Assembly (NCBI RefSeq): GCF_017876165.1
Contig: NZ_JAGINQ010000005.1
Location: 186,001 to 250,000 of the forward strand
Length of the DNA stretch: 64,000 bases
Direction of reading: 5' to 3'
Origin: Azospirillum soli
GTDB taxonomy: Bacteria; Pseudomonadota; Alphaproteobacteria; Azospirillales; Azospirillaceae
Shown: positions 26,810-35,700 of the stretch, piece after piece
Layout of the letters: each line of letters opens with the position of its first letter
Numbering within the stretch: position 1 is the stretch's first letter
Position numbers and translations under genes: made by a program
Notes under the pieces: model-generated
The model's input: the letters and a program-made list of their open reading frames with translations, nothing else
The model's database searches: none
What the model was told of the DNA's origin: nothing

Positions 26810-28232
26810 CCTCTGACAGCCGAAGGCGCAGGGGTCGGTCCAGCCGCAGCGAGACCGTCATGACCGGGCGCGGCGGCGCCACGCCTTCGGGCACCGACAG
26901 CGCGAAGCGTTGCAGCACCATCGCCGCGATCACCGTCATCTCGGTCATCGCCAGATGCTGCCCCAGGCAAACGCGCGGGCCGGCGCCGAAAGGCAGGTAG
27001 GCGCCGCGCGGAAAGGCCGGCGCGTCGGGGGCGAAGCGCTCCGGCCGGAAGGCCAGCGGTTCCGGGAACCAGCGTGGATCGTGCTGAATCACCTGCACCG
27101 GCAGCATGAACATGGTGCGGGCGGGCAGCCGCCATGGGCCCAGGGTGATCGGCCGAGTGGATCGGCGGGTGTTGAGCACCGGCGCCGCCGGGTAGAGGCG
27201 CAGCGTCTCCTGAAGGGTCTGCGTCAGGAAGGGCAGGGACAGCAGGTCGCCCGCCGTCGGTGCGCGGCCTTGCAGCGTCCGCCGGACCTCGTCGCGCGCG
27301 GCCGTCTGCGCGTCCGGATTCGCCGCTATGCACCACGCCCACCAGGTCAGCGTGGCGGCGGCGGTCTCGTGGCCGGCGAGGAACATGGTCATGCACTCGT
27401 CGCGCACGGTTTGCAGCGGCCACGCCGCCGGGTCGTCGCGATGCAAATGCAGCAGGCGGGTCAGCAGGTCGTCGGGCCAGCCGTCCGGCGCCAATCCCAG
27501 CCGTGCCCGCACATGCCGGTCGATCAAATCCCGGAGCATTGCCAGCGCGCGCCGCTTCTCGCGCTTCCACGGCACCCAATCGGGCCAGCTCGCCGGCCAG
27601 TACAGCTCGGCGTTCACCTGCCGGAGGACCGTGTGCACGGCGTCTTCCGCCACGCGGGCGTCGTCGCCGATCGCGCTCGAAAACACCATCCGCAGGATCA
27701 CGTCCATGGCCAGCGACGTGAACGCGCTCTCGATTGGGACGCTTTCGCCGTCCGCCGGCCAATGCGCGAGCGCCTGCCCGGCCGCCGTGGCGATGGTCGG
27801 GACGAAGGCCTGCACCGCCTTGGGCTGGAAGCTCGGCTGCAAGGCGTGCCGCTTGGCGCGCCAAGCCTCGGCCTCGGCGATGAAGACGCTGCTTTGCTGC
27901 ACTTGGGCGAAGACGCGCATGCCGCGTTCCCAGCGGATCAGCGCGTCGTGGTGGGTGACCAGCAGCTCGCGCGCGAGGTCGGGATCGGTGACGACGACCT
28001 GATGCTCCGGCCAGATGCGCAGATGCACGAGATCGCCGAACTCCCGCTGCCACGCGGCCAGCGTGCCGGGCAGATCGCCCGACATCCGTTTCAGCAGACC
28101 CCAGCCGGTCAGGCCGGGCGGCGGTCCCGGCGGCCAGTCGCCGAGGGGGTGAGGGCCGGGAGGGGAGGGTGCCTCCACGCGGGACGACGCATCCGCGTGG
28201 AACGGGCAAGGCGAGGGGGATGGCGTGTTCAT
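26754..28232 (-). CDS. Cytochrome P450
   Basis: 492 residues. The haem-ligand loop FGAGPRVCLGQHLAMTE has Cys at about 422, the I-helix is AGHETAAATLTWW near 300, the K-helix is ETLRLYPAAP (ExxR), and PERF follows. The sequence resembles the CYP102/CYP4-like class of bacterial P450s with long N-termini that act on fatty acids or terpenoids. There is no fused reductase and no ferredoxin neighbour, so it needs external electron donors. The start at ATG 28232 was chosen over longer frames. It is divergent from an AraC gene, which is the likely regulator. Confidence 0.92.
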   Translation of the reverse strand: MNTPSPSPCPFHADASSRVEAPSPPGPHPLGDWPPGPPPGLTGWGLLKRMSGDLPGTLAAWQREFGDLVHLRIWPEHQVVVTDPDLARELLVTHHDALIRWERGMRVFAQVQQSSVFIAEAEAWRAKRHALQPSFQPKAVQAFVPTIATAAGQALAHWPADGESVPIESAFTSLAMDVILRMVFSSAIGDDARVAEDAVHTVLRQVNAELYWPASWPDWVPWKREKRRALAMLRDLIDRHVRARLGLAPDGWPDDLLTRLLHLHRDDPAAWPLQTVRDECMTMFLAGHETAAATLTWWAWCIAANPDAQTAARDEVRRTLQGRAPTAGDLLSLPFLTQTLQETLRLYPAAPVLNTRRSTRPITLGPWRLPARTMFMLPVQVIQHDPRWFPEPLAFRPERFAPDAPAFPRGAYLPFGAGPRVCLGQHLAMTEMTVIAAMVLQRFALSVPEGVAPPRPVMTVSLRLDRPLRLRLSEVTPQHASDGRAPLPEGVA

Positions 28233-28320
28233 GACCAGGATTGTGCGCCGGCACGCGATGCGCGTCTTGAACGCAACCGACATCGACGCGGTATCTCGCC
28301 ACCGTCTATGCTGTGCGGCG

Positions 28321-29259
28321 ATGATCCCGAACCGACAGCCTTCGCCGGTGGACTGCCCCGACCCGCTGACGCGCGCCCCCCGCGTGACCGTCGCGGGAAC
28401 GGCCGAGCGCGCGCGGCTGCATCTCGCGCCGCTGGCCTTGCAGGGGGCGGTGACGGCCGTCATCTTGCGGGACACGCGCGGCGCGGCGTTGACCGACGCG
28501 CAACGCCTGTCGCATTTCCCGGCCTCGCCGCTGGTGTGCCTGTCCTGGTTCCAGGGCCTCGACGCGGGATTCGTGGAACGCACGGCCGGCGGCGTGCGGT
28601 GGCGGCCGTGCGGCGCGGCGGTGATGCTGTCGGGTAGCCAGTCCCGGCCCACCGTGGGGTGGGCGCCGACCACCGGGCGCGCCGGCATGCTGTGCGTCCC
28701 GGCGGACGTCGCCCGGACGCTGTTCGGGGTCGATGTGGCCGCCGTTCACGACCGCTTCGTCCCCGCGCGGGAGGTGCTGGACGCCGATTGGTGGCCGCTG
28801 CTGGACGCGCTGCTCGACGCCCCGGACGATGCTGCGACCCTGGCCGCGCTGGAGTGCCACATGGCGGACCGCTGGCGGACCCTCCAGGGGCGCGCGTTGT
28901 CGTTTCCCTCGCTGCGCCGCTTCGGCCGGCATTGGGTCGAACGGCTGGCGTGGCAGGCGCACCAGTGGCGGCGCACCCACAGCCCTCGGCAGGTCGAGCG
29001 CCGCATCATGGCGCACAGCGGGCGGTCGCTGCGGCAGTGGCAGACGCTCGTCAAGACCGAAGGTGTGTTCTTCACCGCGCGGGAACGGTACGAGTCCGGC
29101 CTTCCCGTCGATTGGGCGGAACTGGCCCATGATGAAGGCTTTGCCGATCAGGCGCATCTGTGCCGCGCGGTCAAGCGGATCACCGGCTTTTCGCCGAACG
29201 ACTTCGCCCGGCGCTTCGCCGAGGACGAGTCCTTCTGGCTCTACCGGATCTGGATGTGA
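28321..29259 (+). CDS. AraC-family regulator
   Basis: 312 residues. The C-terminal AraC HTH pair (RRIMAHSGRSLRQWQTLVKTEGVFF, then VDWAELAHDEGFADQAHLCRAVKRITGFSPNDFARRFA) is complete. The N-terminal ~190 residues resemble the DUF6597-like sensor half of this subgroup (FPASPLVCLSWFQGLDAGF). It is transcribed divergently from the P450 gene with an 88-bp gap and probably controls it. The inducer is unknown. Confidence 0.88.
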   Translation: MIPNRQPSPVDCPDPLTRAPRVTVAGTAERARLHLAPLALQGAVTAVILRDTRGAALTDAQRLSHFPASPLVCLSWFQGLDAGFVERTAGGVRWRPCGAAVMLSGSQSRPTVGWAPTTGRAGMLCVPADVARTLFGVDVAAVHDRFVPAREVLDADWWPLLDALLDAPDDAATLAALECHMADRWRTLQGRALSFPSLRRFGRHWVERLAWQAHQWRRTHSPRQVERRIMAHSGRSLRQWQTLVKTEGVFFTARERYESGLPVDWAELAHDEGFADQAHLCRAVKRITGFSPNDFARRFAEDESFWLYRIWM

Positions 29260-29576
29260 CGCCGCATTTTCTGTGCCCGTGGCGGTCTTGACAAGGCCGG
29301 GGGACGGGGCCACGTCTCCTGCCACTTGGATCCGGGCCCCTCTGGCGACTTAGACGTGGTCGCGATGTCGGATCTCTTCACCTGCTTTTGCGCCGACGGG
29401 CGTGACCGCACTTGGAGGGACTGATGCCCCCACGGACCCAGGACACCCAAGCTCCCACTTCCCCAATCTCCTGCCCCAATCTCCCGCAAAGCCCAAGGAC
29501 CGCGCACGGTGCCGCCATGGCGCCGCGATGCCGCGCGTCCGCATTTCCCGCAACAACCGAGAGCATGAGCACCGCC
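29260..29576 (+). promoter_or_regulatory. Gene-free leader region upstream of DUF2076
   Basis: A TTGACA hexamer (29288-29293) is followed by the structured leader at 29328-29403, an SD-like TTGGAGGG and an ATG at 29424. That ATG is in frame with the DUF2076 gene, but codon use between 29424 and 29565 looks non-coding. No separate gene is supported here. Confidence 0.5.
29328..29423 (+). ncRNA. Conserved structured leader RNA, copy A
   Basis: P1 is GGATCCG (29328-29334) with CGGATCT (29369-29375). It encloses the invariant GGCCCCTCTG and P2, GCGAC/GTCGC (29345-29349, 29359-29363), with a 9-nt loop. CTTCACCTGC and P3, GCGCC/GGCGT (29390-29403), follow, then TTGGAGGG and ATG. Copy B at 59059 has the same linear order and different but still paired stem bases. 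It may be a riboswitch or a known alphaproteobacterial leader class (ybhL-type leaders are a thought); I could not identify it. Confidence 0.7.
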
Positions 29577-30182
29577 ATGGACCAGACCGAACGCCAGATC
29601 ATTGACGACCTGTTCGCCAAGCTGCGTCAGGCCGAGGCCCAGTCCGGCCCGCGCGACCCGCAGGCCGAAGCCCACATCCGCGACGCCGTCGCCCGCCAAC
29701 CCGCCGCGCCGTACCTGATGGCGCAGGCCATCGTCATGCTGGAGCAGGCGCTCGCCGCCTCCCAGAACCGCAACCAGGAGCTTGAGCAGCAGCTTCAGCA
29801 GCGCCCGGCCGCTGCCGGCGGCGGCATCTTCGGCGGCCTGTTCGGCGGCGGCGCCAAGCCCGCCCCGGCGCCGCAGCGCCCGGCCAACTCGCCCTGGGGC
29901 CAGCAGGCGCAGGCGCCGGCCTACGGCGATCCGCGCGTGGCGGCCTACGCCAACCCGCATCAGCAGCGCGCGGGCGGCGGTTTCATGGCGGGCGCAATGC
30001 AAACGGCGGCGGGCGTGGCCGGCGGCATGCTGCTCGGCAGCGCCCTGTCCAGCATGTTCGCCGGCGGCGGCGAGGCCATGGCCCAGGAAGCCACGAACGC
30101 CGTGGATCAGGTGGCCGAGCAGGTGCCGGAGGACAGCGGCTGGAGCCTCTTCGGCGGCGGTGACGAGGAAGAGGAACTCTGA
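29577..30182 (+). CDS. DUF2076 domain protein
   Basis: 201 residues beginning MDQTERQIIDDLFAKLRQAEAQ, the usual start of the DUF2076 family. Then come VARQPAAPYLMAQAIVMLEQAL, a Gln/Pro/Gly-rich middle with GGGIFGGLFGGGAKP, a hydrophobic glycine-rich helix (FMAGAMQTAAGVAGGMLLGSALSSMF) and an acidic tail ending GGGDEEEEL. Its function is unknown; members look like periplasmic or membrane ligand-binding proteins. An ATG four codons upstream (29565) is possible, and an in-frame ATG at 29424 directly follows the structured leader. Confidence 0.82.
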   Translation: MDQTERQIIDDLFAKLRQAEAQSGPRDPQAEAHIRDAVARQPAAPYLMAQAIVMLEQALAASQNRNQELEQQLQQRPAAAGGGIFGGLFGGGAKPAPAPQRPANSPWGQQAQAPAYGDPRVAAYANPHQQRAGGGFMAGAMQTAAGVAGGMLLGSALSSMFAGGGEAMAQEATNAVDQVAEQVPEDSGWSLFGGGDEEEEL

Positions 30183-30313
30183 TCCGGCAATCCCTGATCC
30201 AGCAGGGGGCGGGCGGGCTTCGGCCCGCCCCGACGCTGCGCCTTTTCAACCTCGACCGATGCGCTTAACCTGCCGTCGCGCCGTTCCGCGCACCGGGCCG
30301 AAGGAGAGTAGCT

Positions 30314-30541
30314 GTGGGATTGAGCGTCTGGGAAATCCTGATCCTTCTGCTGATCGTCGCGATCATCTTCGGGGCGGGCAAGCTCCCGCAGCTCATGGGC
30401 GACCTCGGCAAGAGCATCCGAAGCTTCAAGGCCGGGTTGAACGAGGACGATACGCCTGTGGCGGCCACCACCGGCAACGATGCCCGCGATACGCCGGTGC
30501 GCCCGACCGAAGCCCGCAAGCGCCCGGAAGCCGGGGCGTGA
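30314..30541 (+). CDS. tatA: Sec-independent translocase subunit TatA/E
   Basis: 75 residues with one N-terminal membrane segment and the hinge (WEILILLLIVAIIFGAGKLPQLMGDLGKSIRSFKAGL), matching TatA/TatE including the Phe-Gly hinge and the amphipathic helix. It starts at GTG 30314. No tatB or tatC is adjacent, so it is an orphan tatA/tatE-type gene. It would add pore-forming subunits for folded-protein export, for example of the Tat-type aldo/keto reductase in this window. Confidence 0.92.
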   Translation: MGLSVWEILILLLIVAIIFGAGKLPQLMGDLGKSIRSFKAGLNEDDTPVAATTGNDARDTPVRPTEARKRPEAGA

Positions 30542-30677
30542 GCCGATGATTTTGATGTGAGAATGAGTGAAGTCTGACCGGAGAAACCGCCGGAAGGAGG
30601 CCTCTTCTTGTCCTCCACTTCCGCCGGACCGGCATCCAACCAGATGCCCGGCCCGCATGCACAACTTCGTGCGGAAG

Positions 30678-30753
30678 TGGCGTCCCCACGGGGATTCGAA
30701 CCCCGGTTGCCGCCGTGAGAGGGCGGTGTCCTAGGCCTCTAGACGATGGGGAC
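30678..30753 (-). tRNA. tRNA-Glu (CTC)
   Basis: On the minus strand the acceptor is GTCCCCA/TGGGGAC, the D arm is TCGTCTAGAGGCCTAGGA, the anticodon loop is CTCTCAC giving CTC, the T arm is CCGGGGTTCGAATCCCC, and CCA is encoded. Confidence 0.96.
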
Positions 30754-30866
30754 GTCGTCGGCGCGGGAGGCGTTGTTTAGCGAAAGCGGAGGGGGGACGC
30801 AAGCGGGATCTTCAGGCCGCGTGTTTATTTTTTCGGATAAGCGCGCCTGATGCCCGGAGGCTCTCG

Positions 30867-31766
30867 ATGAACGCAGTTTGGCGGGTTTGGGAAATCGTCG
30901 CCGCCGCCGCGCGCGGCTGGTTCAACGACGACGCCATGAGCCTCGGCGCGGCCATCGCCTTCTACACCATCTTCTCGCTGGCCCCGACGGCGATCCTGGT
31001 CACGGCGCTCGCCGGCCTTGCCTTCGGGGAGGAGGCTGCGCAGGGCGCGCTGGTGGAGCAGCTGTCCCGGCTGATCGGCCCGGAGCCAGCGCAGACCGTG
31101 CAAAGCCTGATCGCCAGCGCTGGGAACCGGCAAACCGGCGTGTGGGCGAGCGTCCTCGGGATCGCCACCATCGTCGTCGGCGCGACCACCGTGTTCGCCG
31201 AGTTGCAGACGGCGCTGAACCGCGTCTGGAAGGCCGAGCCACCCGCCGAGTCCACCGTCACCTGGCTGGTCACCGTCCGGCTGAAGGCCCTGGCGCTGAT
31301 CGCCGCCATCGGATTCCTGCTGATCGTGTCGCTGGCGGTCAGCGCGGCGCTCGCCGTGTTCGGCACATGGGTGGGGCGGTATCTTCCAGCCTTGCCCACC
31401 CTGCTGTGGATCGTGGACGTCGTCACGTCCTGGGTAGTGCTGACCGTGCTGTTCGCGCTGATCTACCGCGTCCTGCCCGACACCCGCATTCCCTGGATGG
31501 ACGTCTGGTTCGGCGCCGCGATCACGGCGCTGCTGTTCGCCGTGGGCAAGTTCCTGATCGGCTTTTATCTCGGCACCAGCGGTGTGGCGACCGTCTACGG
31601 GGCGGCGGGGTCCTTCGTGCTCGTCCTGCTGTGGGTCTACTATTCCGCGTCGATCTTCCTGTTCGGGGCGGAGATCACGCGCGCCTATTCGGAACGCGTC
31701 GGCAGCCGCTCCCGCCGAGCGTCAGCGACATCGTGCCGCACGCCGTCCGAGGCCCCGGCCCCCTGA
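30867..31766 (+). CDS. YihY/BrkB family membrane protein
   Basis: 299 residues with six membrane segments and the family N-terminus (AAARGWFNDDAMSLGAAIAFYTIFSLAPTAILV), then LNRVWKAEP, ALIYRVLPDTRIPWMDVWFGAAITALLF and YGAAGSFVLVLLWVYYSASIFLFGAEITRAYSER. YihY proteins are inner-membrane proteins, once misnamed RNase BN, with no settled activity. GGAGG lies six bases before the ATG. Confidence 0.92.
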   Translation: MNAVWRVWEIVAAAARGWFNDDAMSLGAAIAFYTIFSLAPTAILVTALAGLAFGEEAAQGALVEQLSRLIGPEPAQTVQSLIASAGNRQTGVWASVLGIATIVVGATTVFAELQTALNRVWKAEPPAESTVTWLVTVRLKALALIAAIGFLLIVSLAVSAALAVFGTWVGRYLPALPTLLWIVDVVTSWVVLTVLFALIYRVLPDTRIPWMDVWFGAAITALLFAVGKFLIGFYLGTSGVATVYGAAGSFVLVLLWVYYSASIFLFGAEITRAYSERVGSRSRRASATSCRTPSEAPAP

Positions 31767-31932
31767 GAAGGCCGTTCGCACAAGCAGCGCATGCACGCCC
31801 TATGGTAAACATGCTATGGTGTCGCATGTGCGTACGGTGGAGGTGGGTCATAACGTCTTCAATCTTACCGATGCCCCGACCGTGGAGGAACGACGGCCCG
31901 CCCCGAGGATGGGTCCGCGCTGGGAAGACGGG

Positions 31933-33582
31933 ATGAGCAAGATTCTGGTGGTCGACGACGAGCGCGACGTGGAGGTGCTGATCACCCAGCGCTTCCGGCG
32001 GGCCGTGCGCGCCGGCGAAATGCAGTTCCTGTTCGCCCATGATGGCGACGAGGCGCTCGCCGCCCTGCGCTCGGATCCCGACATCGACATGGTGCTGAGC
32101 GACATCAACATGCCGGGCATGGACGGGTTGACGCTGCTGGACCACCTGCCGAAGGTGAACGCCGACGTGCGCGCCGTGATGGTGTCGGCCTACGACGACC
32201 TCGGCAACGTGCGCGCGGCCATGAATCGCGGCGCCTTCGACTTCATCACCAAGCCCATCGACTTCGCCGACCTGGAAGCGACCATCCGCAAGACGCTGGC
32301 GGTACGGCAGGCCGAACGCGAGCTGCGCGACGCCCTGTTCGAAACCCGCGCGGCCGAGGCGGCGTCGCGCGAACAGGCCGCGCGCCTGCGCCGCGTGCTG
32401 GACGGCAGCCCCATCGGCGTCTTCATCGCGGCGGAGGACGGCGACATCCTCTACTGCAACCGCCAATGCACCGACCTGTTCGGCCTGTCGCCGGAGGCGA
32501 TGCGGGAGCGTGGGGCGGCGGCGCTCTACAGTCACATCATGGCACGCAAGCGGCTGCTGGTCCGCCTGCGCCGGGGCCGCCCGATTCGCGACGAGGAGGT
32601 TCCCTTCACCCGCCCGGACGGCAGCACCGTGTGGGCCATCCTGTCCTTCGATCAGACCATGTACGAAGGGCGCGTGGTGTTCGTCGTGTGGGTCTACGAC
32701 ATCACCGAGCGCAAGGCCCAGGCCGAGGCGTTGCGCGCCGCCAAGGACGCGGCGGAATCCGCGCTCGCCGATCTGGAACGCATGCAGGAGGACCTGATCC
32801 GGGCCGAGAAGATGGCCGTGATCGGGCAGCTGATCGCCGCCGTCGCGCACGAAATCAACACGCCGGTTGGCGTGGCCTTGACGGCGGCAACGCATCTGCT
32901 GACGGTTTCCGACACCATCTCCGGCACCTTCAACGACGGGCTGCTGCGCCGCACCGACCTGGAGAATTATCTGGATACGGCGCGCGAGGTTGCCTGTCTC
33001 CTGGTCACCAACATCGAGCGCGCGGTCGCCCTGATCCAAAGCCTGAAGCTGGTGACGGAGGGGCGCGCCTCCATGCCGCGCAGCCGCTTCGACCTGAGGG
33101 AGTATCTGGAGGATATCCTGCTGGCCGTCCGGGTGCAGCCGGTTGCGGTGGGGCACGAACTGCTGCTCGACTGCCCGAAGGATCTGGTTCTGGACAGCTA
33201 TCCGGGGACGCTGACCGAGGTGCTGATCAGCCTGCTGACCAACGCCTTCAACCACGCCTTCGAACCGGGCCGTTTGGGCCGCGTCGTCATTTCGGCGGCG
33301 ATGCTGCCCGATGAGCGGGTGGAATTGCGGGTCAGCGACAACGGCCGGGGCATCCCGCGCGAGATCCTGCCCCGTCTGTTCGAGCCCTTTGCGACCACCC
33401 GGCGCGGGGCCGGCAGCATCGGCCTCGGGCTCTACGCCGCCTTCAATCTGGTGACGGACAAGCTGCACGGCGAAATCCGGGCGGAGAGCGAGCCCGGTCG
33501 CGGCGCCTGTTTCATCCTGCGCCTGCCCATCGACGCTCCGGCCGAGGCGCTCGCCGCCGAAGCCATGGCCGGGACGGCCTGA
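31933..33582 (+). CDS. Response-regulator/PAS/histidine kinase fusion
   Basis: 549 residues. The N-terminal receiver has Asp57 in VLSDINMPGMDG and Lys in FDFITKPIDF. A coiled linker is followed by a PAS domain (~155-265, LDGSPIGVFIAAEDGDILYCNRQC). The kinase core has H-box IGQLIAAVAHEINTPVGVAL, N-box ISLLTNAFNHAFE and G-boxes DNGRGIPREI and GSIGLGLYAAF. It is the first of three same-strand signalling genes. Receiver-first order suggests that it acts on, or integrates, a phosphosignal from another kinase. Confidence 0.92.
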   Translation: MSKILVVDDERDVEVLITQRFRRAVRAGEMQFLFAHDGDEALAALRSDPDIDMVLSDINMPGMDGLTLLDHLPKVNADVRAVMVSAYDDLGNVRAAMNRGAFDFITKPIDFADLEATIRKTLAVRQAERELRDALFETRAAEAASREQAARLRRVLDGSPIGVFIAAEDGDILYCNRQCTDLFGLSPEAMRERGAAALYSHIMARKRLLVRLRRGRPIRDEEVPFTRPDGSTVWAILSFDQTMYEGRVVFVVWVYDITERKAQAEALRAAKDAAESALADLERMQEDLIRAEKMAVIGQLIAAVAHEINTPVGVALTAATHLLTVSDTISGTFNDGLLRRTDLENYLDTAREVACLLVTNIERAVALIQSLKLVTEGRASMPRSRFDLREYLEDILLAVRVQPVAVGHELLLDCPKDLVLDSYPGTLTEVLISLLTNAFNHAFEPGRLGRVVISAAMLPDERVELRVSDNGRGIPREILPRLFEPFATTRRGAGSIGLGLYAAFNLVTDKLHGEIRAESEPGRGACFILRLPIDAPAEALAAEAMAGTA

Positions 33583-33607
33583 GCAAACGCACTTTCCAGC
33601 AAACACG

Positions 33608-35308
33608 ATGTCCAACGATGAGCGCAGCGGCATGGAAAACGACAGGCCGGACGATACCGACACCGTGATCGAGAGCGCCCGGCGGTACCGCGATCAGGTC
33701 CTTGCCGTTGTGCCCGGCCTGCTGATCCATCGCGGCGAGCGCGTCATCCACTGCAACGAGGCTCTGGCCCGCCTGCTCGGTTACGACTCTCCGGCCGAGA
33801 TCGCGGCCTTGCCGGACGTGCTGCGTCTGGTGCCGGACGACGCCGCCTACGCCGAGCGGCAGGCCTACGAGGGCTGCCTTGCCGGCGAGCGGCGCACCGA
33901 CGTCCGCCGGACCAAGCGCCGCTGCGCCGATTCGAGCGTCCAGTGGTTCGACCAGCTTCTGGAACCGGTGGAGTGGGGTGGGGAGCCGGCGGTTCTGGAA
34001 ATGCTGACCGTGGTGCGCCCGCACGACGGCTTCACCGAACTGCCGCACCAGTGGCAACGCCTGCAATCCGCCATCGACGCCATGCCGAACGGCGTGCTGA
34101 TGCTGGACGCCGAAGGCCGGATGGAGGGCGTGAACAGCGAGCTGCTGCGCCTGTGGGACTACCCGCCGGGGCTGTTTCCGCCGGGCACCTCCATGAAGGC
34201 CATGCTGTGCTACAACCACGAGCGCGGCGACTATGGCGACGCGCCCCTGGAAAGCAAGATCGACGAGTTCCGGGGCCTGCTGAAGATCCGGGGCGTGGTT
34301 CATTCGGAGCGGCGCGTGCCGAGCGGCCGCGTGCTCGACATCCGGGCGGCCCCGCGTTCGGACGGCGGCTTCGTCCTGACCCACTTCGACATCACCGACC
34401 GCAAGCGCATCGAGGACGAACTGCGCGAGGCGCGCGACCAGGCGGAAAGCCTGTTGCAGGAACTGCGCGAGACGCAGCAGCAGCTGATCGTTCAGGAAAA
34501 GATGGCCTCGCTCGGCCAGCTGGCCGCCGGCATCGCCCACGAACTGAAGAACCCGCTGAACTTCGTCAACAACTTCGCCGAACTGTCGGGCGAGCTGCTG
34601 GACGAGCTGACGGAGCTGATCGCCCCGCTCGGTGACCAATTGAACGGTGACGCGCGGGCCGATTTCGACGATCTGGTCGGCAATCTTCAGGGCAACCTGC
34701 GCAAGATCGCCGACCACGGGCGCCGCGCCGACGGCATCGTCAAGAGCATGCTCGCCCATTCGCGCGGCGGCGGCGGGGAATGGCGGCGCACCGACCTCAA
34801 CGCGCTGGTCGAGGAAAGTTTGACGCTCGCCTACCACGCCGCGCGCGCGCAGGACCGCGATTTCAACACCGCCCTCGACCGCCGTCTGGACCCGGCGGTG
34901 GGCACCATCGACATCGTGCCGCAGGACGTGTCGCGGGTGCTGGTCAACCTTTTCGCGAATTCCTTCTACGCGATGCGCAAGCGCCAGATGTCGATTCCCG
35001 ATCGGGACTATCGGCCGACGCTGACCGTTTCCACGGCCGATTGCAAAGACAAGATCGAAATCAGGGTGCGCGACAACGGGTTGGGCATTCCGGAATCCGT
35101 AATGACCAAGTTGTTCACGCCGTTCTTCACCACCAAGCCGACCGGGGAAGGGACCGGTTTGGGGCTTTCTCTCAGCTACGACATCGTGGTACACCAGCAC
35201 CGTGGCCGTTTCGACGTCAGCAGCGTCGAAAACGACTATACGGAATTCACCATTACGTTGCCGCGCGTCGCATCGGCGGTGTCGTTGGGGGAGCGTCGCA
35301 GACCATGA
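33608..35308 (+). CDS. PAS-domain sensor histidine kinase
   Basis: 566 residues, cytoplasmic (no membrane segments). Two PAS-like domains (~25-130, with VVPGLLIHRGERVIHCNEALARLLGYDS, and ~150-275, with AIDAMPNGVLMLDAEGRMEGVNSELLRLWDYPPG) precede a coiled coil. The H-box MASLGQLAAGIAHELKNPLNFVNNF lies near 310, then N-box LVNLFANSFYAMRKR and G-boxes DNGLGIPESVMTKLFTPFFTTKPTGEGTGLGLSL. It overlaps the following response regulator by 4 bp (ATGA), so that regulator is its likely partner. Confidence 0.92.
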   Translation: MSNDERSGMENDRPDDTDTVIESARRYRDQVLAVVPGLLIHRGERVIHCNEALARLLGYDSPAEIAALPDVLRLVPDDAAYAERQAYEGCLAGERRTDVRRTKRRCADSSVQWFDQLLEPVEWGGEPAVLEMLTVVRPHDGFTELPHQWQRLQSAIDAMPNGVLMLDAEGRMEGVNSELLRLWDYPPGLFPPGTSMKAMLCYNHERGDYGDAPLESKIDEFRGLLKIRGVVHSERRVPSGRVLDIRAAPRSDGGFVLTHFDITDRKRIEDELREARDQAESLLQELRETQQQLIVQEKMASLGQLAAGIAHELKNPLNFVNNFAELSGELLDELTELIAPLGDQLNGDARADFDDLVGNLQGNLRKIADHGRRADGIVKSMLAHSRGGGGEWRRTDLNALVEESLTLAYHAARAQDRDFNTALDRRLDPAVGTIDIVPQDVSRVLVNLFANSFYAMRKRQMSIPDRDYRPTLTVSTADCKDKIEIRVRDNGLGIPESVMTKLFTPFFTTKPTGEGTGLGLSLSYDIVVHQHRGRFDVSSVENDYTEFTITLPRVASAVSLGERRRP

Positions 35309-35697
35309 CCGTCGGGATCCTTGTCGTGGATGACGAGCCGGACGTTGAGGATCTGTTCCGCCAGCGTTTCCGGTCCGAGCTGCGTAAAGGGCAACTGGTC
35401 CTGCATTTCGCCAAGTCGGCCGAGGAGGCCTTGGCGCTGCTGGACGGCGGTCTGGATCCGGAGGCCGTTCTGGTCCTCAGCGACATCAAGATGCCGGGCA
35501 TGAGCGGCCTCGACCTGCTGCAACGCCTGCGCGCCGAAACGCCGGGCGTGCCGGTGGTCATGGTCACCGCCTATGGAGACGCGGAGAGCCGTCGCCGCGC
35601 GCTGGACGAGGGCGCGCTGGATCTGGTGACCAAGCCCGTGGATTTCGTCGCCCTGAAGAAGGTGATGAACAGCGTGCTGCCGCACACGGCGGCGTAA
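35305..35697 (+). CDS. Single-domain response regulator
   Basis: 130 residues, receiver only: VVDDEPDVEDLF, phospho-Asp60 in VLSDIKMPGMSGLDLL, Thr/Lys in VMVTAYG and DLVTKPVDF. It is very similar to the receiver at the N-terminus of the fusion kinase two genes upstream (same spacing of motifs, both with SDI.MPGM.G and TKP.DF). Phosphate could therefore move between these proteins. There is no output domain. It is coupled to the kinase gene by a 4-bp overlap. Confidence 0.92.
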   Translation: MTVGILVVDDEPDVEDLFRQRFRSELRKGQLVLHFAKSAEEALALLDGGLDPEAVLVLSDIKMPGMSGLDLLQRLRAETPGVPVVMVTAYGDAESRRRALDEGALDLVTKPVDFVALKKVMNSVLPHTAA

Positions 35698-35700
35698 CGC

